Shown in pieces: positions 60,277 to 64,000 of a DNA stretch of 64,000 nt (its first letter is position 1; every line of letters starts with the position of its first letter). The DNA lies in contig NZ_LMLZ01000002.1 in assembly GCF_001422735.1 (NCBI RefSeq), positions 1 to 64,000 on the forward strand. The letters are read 5' to 3'. The stretch is from Acidovorax sp. Leaf78 (GTDB lineage Bacteria > Pseudomonadota > Gammaproteobacteria > Burkholderiales > Burkholderiaceae_C). Made by a program: the position numbers and the translations under genes. Below the pieces are notes generated by a model. The model was not told the origin of the DNA, did no database searches, and saw only the letters and a program-made list of their open reading frames with translations.

Positions 60277-61239
60277 ATGCAACGTCGCCAGATCATCCAA
60301 TGGGGAGCCGCCGGCCTCGCCGCCCCCGCTTTCATGGCGCAGGCCCAGAGCTTTCCGAACAAGCCCATCAAGCTCGTGATCGCCTTCCCGGCGGGCGGCC
60401 CCACCGACATCACCATGCGTTCGCTGGCCGACAGCGCCGGCAAGATCCTGGGCCAGCCGGTCATCGTGGAGAACAAGCCCGGCGCCGGCGGCACGCTGCC
60501 CGCGCAGGCGCTGCAGGGCGCTGCGGCCGACGGCTACACCGTGGCGCAGATTCCGCTGGGCGTCTTTCGCCTGCCCTACACCACCAAGATCAACTGGGAC
60601 CCGGTCAAGGACATCAGCTACGTGCTCAACGTCACCGGCTATGCGTTCGGGCTGGTGGTGCCGGCCGACTCGCCGCTCAAGACCTGGACGCACTTCGTGG
60701 CCTGGGCCAAGGCCAATCCCGGCAAGCTGAGCTACGGCTCCACCGGCACCATGACCAGCCCGCACCTGACGATGGAGCTGATCGCCCAGCAACTGGGGCT
60801 GGAGCTGCTACACGTGCCCTACAAGGGCAGTGCGGACCTGATGCAGTCCATCCTGGGCGGGCAGATCATGGCGGCGGCCGACTCCACCGGCTTTGCGCCG
60901 CAGGTCGAGGCCGGCAAGCTGCGCGTGCTCAACACCTGGGGCGCCGAGCGCCTGGCCAAGTTCCCGGACGCACCCACGCTCAAGGAGCTGGGGCTGAACC
61001 TGGTGCAGAACTCGCCCTTCGGCATCGGCGCGCCCAAGGGCACACCCGATGCGGTGGTCAAGCGCCTGCACGATGCCTTCAAGCAGGCGATGGAGCAGGA
61101 CAGCTACAAGACCGCGCTGGCCCGCTACGACATGGTGCCGATGTACATGAGCACGTCGGCGTACAAGAAATTCGCGCAGGACACCTTCACGCGCGAGAAG
61201 GCGCTGGTGGAAAAACTGGGCCTGGCCAAGCCGAGTTGA
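60277..61239 (+). CDS. Bug-family tripartite tricarboxylate transporter binding protein
   Basis: A 320-residue Bug-type periplasmic binding protein with a Tat-like or Sec signal (QRRQIIQWGAAGLAAPAFMAQA) and family motifs KLVIAFPAGGPTDITMRSLAD, VIVENKPGAGGTLPAQALQ and HVPYKGSADLMQSILGGQIM. The ATG at 60277 follows TTGAGGAGCCCCGCC. An upstream ATG (60238) is possible but has no such site. It is an orphan: no TctA/TctB genes are nearby. It ends 6 bases before a family C repeat. Confidence 0.9.
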   Translation: MQRRQIIQWGAAGLAAPAFMAQAQSFPNKPIKLVIAFPAGGPTDITMRSLADSAGKILGQPVIVENKPGAGGTLPAQALQGAAADGYTVAQIPLGVFRLPYTTKINWDPVKDISYVLNVTGYAFGLVVPADSPLKTWTHFVAWAKANPGKLSYGSTGTMTSPHLTMELIAQQLGLELLHVPYKGSADLMQSILGGQIMAAADSTGFAPQVEAGKLRVLNTWGAERLAKFPDAPTLKELGLNLVQNSPFGIGAPKGTPDAVVKRLHDAFKQAMEQDSYKTALARYDMVPMYMSTSAYKKFAQDTFTREKALVEKLGLAKPS

Positions 61240-61244
61240 AGTGA

Positions 61245-61383
61245 GCACCCCCTGAGCGGCTGCGCCGCTTCCCCCTCTCTCGCTGCGCTGCGCTGGCGGG
61301 AGGGGGACGCCCCCAGCGCACGGAAGTGAAGCGCCGCAAGCGGCTTGGCGGCCCTTGCGCGGGGGCACTGGCCCGGGACGCGC
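61245..61383 (+). repeat. Intergenic repeat family C, long copy
   Basis: CACCCCCTGAGCGGCTGCGC, then CGCTTCCCCCTCTCTCGCTG, AGGGGGACGCCCCCAGCGCA and GGGGGCACTGGCCCGGGACG. It is an enlarged variant of copies 1 and 2, starting six bases behind the stop codon at 61239. Confidence 0.75.
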
Positions 61384-61529
61384 CAGTCACGACGTTTCGC
61401 TGGCAAACTTTTCTCACTGAAGGTCCGCCCTCACGCTATTCATCGGTACCGCGACATGGCCTCCGGAGGGGCGTATGGCGTTCCGTGTGATGATCCGTCC
61501 CAACATTGAACGGAATACCGCGAGCATTT

Positions 61530-63215
61530 ATGGCATCCCCCTCCGACAACAGCATCAGCATGGCCCTGTTCTGCGACTTCGAAAACGTCGCCCTGGGCGT
61601 GCGCGATGCGCAGTATGAAAAGTTCGACATCAAGCCCATCCTGGAGCGCCTGCTGCTCAAGGGCTCCATCGTGGTCAAGAAGGCCTATTGCGACTGGGAG
61701 CGCTACAAGGGCTTCAAGGCCACCATGCACGAGGCGAATTTCGAGCTGATCGAAATCCCCCATGTGCGGCAGTCGGGCAAGAACTCGGCGGACATCCGCC
61801 TGGTGGTGGACGCGCTGGACCTGTGCTACACCAAGTCGCACGTGAACACCTTCGTGATCATCAGTGGCGACTCGGACTTCTCGCCGCTCGTGTCCAAGCT
61901 GCGCGAGAACAACAAGCAGGTGATCGGCGTGGGCGTGAAGCAGTCCACGTCGGACCTGCTCATCGCCAACTGCGATGAATTCATCTTCTACGACGACCTG
62001 GTGCGCGAGAACCAGCGCGCGATGGCCCGGCGCCAGAACCCCGGCTCGGCCCCCGCGCCGCGTCGCACGCCCGAGGAAGAGCGCCATCGCAAGGAAACCC
62101 AGGACGTGCGCCGCACCCAGGGCGTGGAGCTGGCGGTGGAGACCTTCGAGGCGCTGACCTCCGAGCGCGGCGACAGCGGCAAGATCTGGGCGTCGGTCCT
62201 CAAGGAAGCCATCAAGCGCCGCAAGCCCGATTTCAGCGAGAGCTATTACGGCTTTCGCACCTTTGGCAACCTGCTGGAGGAAGCGCAAGCACGCGGCCTG
62301 CTGGAGTTCGGCCGTGACGAGAAGTCCGGCGCGTATGTGTTCCGCTCGCTGGGCGGCGGAGTGGGCGCAGGCAGTGCCGATCCCTCGGGCCGCGCCGACG
62401 CACCGGCCGAGCGGCAGGGGGGCGCAGCGGGTCACGTCCGCCACGATTTCCATGCCGTGGCTTCGGTGCCGGACACCTCGGCAGGCCAGGGCGAAGGCGG
62501 CGGCGGCAATGGCCGCGGTGGCCGCTCGCGCGGGCGCCGGGGCGAAGGCGCTGGGCGCTCGTCGGCACCGCAGCACGCAGAGATGCGCCGCGATGGGCAG
62601 GCAGAGGACCATGGCGACCAGCAGCCCGACTTCGGCGTGGATGCTCACGATGGCCGTGATTCGCGTGACTCCCGCAATTCACGTGAGGCTCGAGATGCTC
62701 GTGACACGCGGGACACGCGCAATGCGCAGGATGACGATCAGCCGGAGCGTCCGACCCGCAGCTACTTCAGTCAGCCGGCGGCCGCACCAGCGCCTGCACC
62801 CGCTGCGGTCGACGCCCCGCCGCGTCGCGATGCCGTGTTGAATGATGACGACTACCAGTCCGGCGCTCCAGCTCAGCAGTGGGGTGCCGACGATGACCAC
62901 CAGGCCTCAGCGCCCGCGATGGTCGAGGCACCCGATGAAGCAGCCGAAGAGTCCAGCGCCCCTGCACCCCGCAGCCGCCGCGCCGGATCGGCAGCGCGCA
63001 AGACCAGCGGGCGCAAGGCAGCAACGGGCGACTCGGAGGCACCGGCGGCCGCATCGCAACCCGCGCCAGCGCCCAAGCCACGAACAGCATCGGCCAAACC
63101 CAAGGCCGCCGCGGCTGCTGCAACAGCAGCAACTCCAGAGGCCGCTGCAAAGACCCCAGCGCCCCGCGCCCGCAAGCCGCGCAGCACAGGCAAAACCACC
63201 AAGCCCGCTGAGTGA
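61530..63215 (+). CDS. NYN-domain protein with LOTUS/OST-HTH domain and low-complexity tail
   Basis: A 561-residue protein. Residues about 8-165 form an NYN (PIN-like) nuclease domain: FCDFENVALG, GKNSADIRLVVDALD and ISGDSDFSPLVSKLRENNK carry the acidic residues. A LOTUS/OST-HTH domain follows at about 200-270 (SGKIWASVLKEAIKRRKPDF). The rest is disordered: Gly/Arg-rich, then an RD/RDT/RNS repeat (DGRDSRDSRNSREARDARDT) and an A/P/K-rich end. The ATG at 61530 was chosen over an in-frame TTG at 61506. Such proteins are thought to act on RNA. A 290-base gap upstream holds only a family C repeat. Confidence 0.88.
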   Translation: MASPSDNSISMALFCDFENVALGVRDAQYEKFDIKPILERLLLKGSIVVKKAYCDWERYKGFKATMHEANFELIEIPHVRQSGKNSADIRLVVDALDLCYTKSHVNTFVIISGDSDFSPLVSKLRENNKQVIGVGVKQSTSDLLIANCDEFIFYDDLVRENQRAMARRQNPGSAPAPRRTPEEERHRKETQDVRRTQGVELAVETFEALTSERGDSGKIWASVLKEAIKRRKPDFSESYYGFRTFGNLLEEAQARGLLEFGRDEKSGAYVFRSLGGGVGAGSADPSGRADAPAERQGGAAGHVRHDFHAVASVPDTSAGQGEGGGGNGRGGRSRGRRGEGAGRSSAPQHAEMRRDGQAEDHGDQQPDFGVDAHDGRDSRDSRNSREARDARDTRDTRNAQDDDQPERPTRSYFSQPAAAPAPAPAAVDAPPRRDAVLNDDDYQSGAPAQQWGADDDHQASAPAMVEAPDEAAEESSAPAPRSRRAGSAARKTSGRKAATGDSEAPAAASQPAPAPKPRTASAKPKAAAAAATAATPEAAAKTPAPRARKPRSTGKTTKPAE

Positions 63216-63290
63216 ACGGTGCCAGCCGCCGGCCGGGCTGAACGCCTGCCGCACGGCTGACACGCGCCGCCAGCCAATGCAACCCTGGCC

Positions 63291-64000
63291 TTATGCGGCG
63301 GCTGCCTGTACGGCGGACGCGCCCGCCTGCGCGGCGAGCCGCTGGCGCACCGTGTCGTAGCGGGGCGGCACGCAGCCCACCTGCTCCACGCAATGGCTGG
63401 CACTGGCGAGCGCATGCCACAGCACGGCGTGCAGCCGCTCGGTAGCCAGCGGGGCCACCAGGCCCCCGGGGCGCTCGCACAGGGCCTCCTGCCCCCGCTC
63501 CGGCCCCGCCAGCAGCGCGGTGATGAGACCGGCCAGAAAACAATCTCCCGCCCCCACGGTGTCGGCCACGGCCAAGGGCGCGTGCTCTTGCGCATGCACG
63601 GCCTGGCCGTCGCGCTGCAGCAGCCACGCGCCGCCGGGCCCCAGCGTCAGGGCCAGCCACTGGGCGCGGGTGTGGTCCAGCAGGTGCCGGGCGCGCTGCA
63701 GTGCGGTGCCGCCCGGCACGGCCAGTGCCTCCAGGTCGTCGTCGCTCACCTTGATGAGGTGGGCGTGCTGCAGCGCGGCCATCACGTTGGCCCGGTAGGC
63801 GGGCACGTCGTCTACCGCTGACAGGCGCAGGTTGGCATCGACCACCACCATGCGCCCGGCGGCACGCTGGGCTGCAAGCCACGGCAGGTAGATGCCTGCG
63901 TCCTGCGCCACCAGCGCGAGGCAGCCGGTGGCCACCACCTGCAGGCCGGGCAGGGCGGTGCAGGCGGCGATCAGCGCGTCGCCCGTGGCCTGGCGGTCGG
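63291..64000 (-). CDS. PfkB-family carbohydrate kinase (partial, cut by window)
   Basis: The C-terminal roughly 236 residues of a ribokinase/fructokinase-type sugar kinase; the 5' end lies beyond the window. Visible are VVVDANLRLSAVDDV, the anion-hole and catalytic motif ADTVGAGDCFLAGL, and IKVSDDDLEAL (substrate region). The frame is open to base 64000. Fructokinase is the likeliest role, but sugar specificity cannot be fixed from this part. Confidence 0.88.
   Translation of the reverse strand, partial: DRQATGDALIAACTALPGLQVVATGCLALVAQDAGIYLPWLAAQRAAGRMVVVDANLRLSAVDDVPAYRANVMAALQHAHLIKVSDDDLEALAVPGGTALQRARHLLDHTRAQWLALTLGPGGAWLLQRDGQAVHAQEHAPLAVADTVGAGDCFLAGLITALLAGPERGQEALCERPGGLVAPLATERLHAVLWHALASASHCVEQVGCVPPRYDTVRQRLAAQAGASAVQAAAA

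Overview
The window reads as a GC-rich betaproteobacterial chromosome, most likely Comamonadaceae (Acidovorax-like). This rests on the Burkholderiales-type 5S rRNA end, the 1975-residue double UvrA, the LiuR-controlled leucine pathway, the many orphan Bug-type binding proteins, and three families of dispersed palindromic repeats that I recognise as typical of that family. No tRNA, integrase, transposase, CRISPR array or prophage is visible.

Layout. 1-90: tail of a 5S rRNA gene and its terminator. 310-10546: LiuR-type MerR regulator with two operators, a divergent metallo-hydrolase, then a same-strand run (thioesterase, isovaleryl-CoA dehydrogenase, beta-carbonic anhydrase, AceK, thiolase, an acidic-linker protein, SDR, second acyl-CoA dehydrogenase). 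10569-18068: housekeeping and unknown genes (membrane TPR-like protein, DUF421, DUF4197, YchJ, HAD, patatin lipoprotein, GST, AraC). 18233-25942: acyl-CoA synthetase and the methylcrotonyl-CoA carboxylase block (liuB, DinB-like, liuC, DUF4126, liuD). 26367-34485: GhrA, DUF3592, a BKACE/3-hydroxyacyl-CoA dehydrogenase/Bug operon with divergent LysR, HMG-CoA lyase, YbaK, DUF1289, DsbA-like isomerase. 34658-39285: an MHS-type transporter, a tiny membrane protein and two tandem orphan branched-chain-amino-acid-type binding proteins. 39502-45429: the double UvrA. 45660-57653: a lipoprotein and an organosulfur-type cluster (sigma-54 activator, haloperoxidase-like protein, LLM monooxygenase, TauD-like dioxygenase, flavoprotein plus ferredoxin, and a convergent SsuABC-type importer). 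58073-64000: CxxC protein, ctlX/Lrp pair, Bug protein, NYN-LOTUS protein and a PfkB kinase cut by the window end.

How the genes work together. Leucine/isovalerate breakdown is almost complete here: acyl-CoA synthetase, isovaleryl-CoA dehydrogenase (liuA), methylcrotonyl-CoA carboxylase (liuB/liuD), methylglutaconyl-CoA hydratase (liuC), HMG-CoA lyase (liuE) and a thiolase for acetoacetyl-CoA. Carbonic anhydrase could feed bicarbonate to the carboxylase, and AceK could direct the acetyl-CoA produced into the glyoxylate shunt. The sulfur cluster looks built to import an organosulfur compound and oxidise it under sigma-54 control. A consensus -24/-12 promoter and several upstream inverted repeats precede the importer genes.

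Most unusual points: palindromic repeats normally found between genes occur in frame inside uvrA (two different families) and probably inside liuB; the 5' end of liuD is preceded by a broken direct copy plus a perfect 17-bp inverted repeat around its start codon; a 161-bp tandem array separates the two halves of the sulfur cluster; and the haloperoxidase-like protein lacks the acid-base histidine and neighbouring serine of the family.
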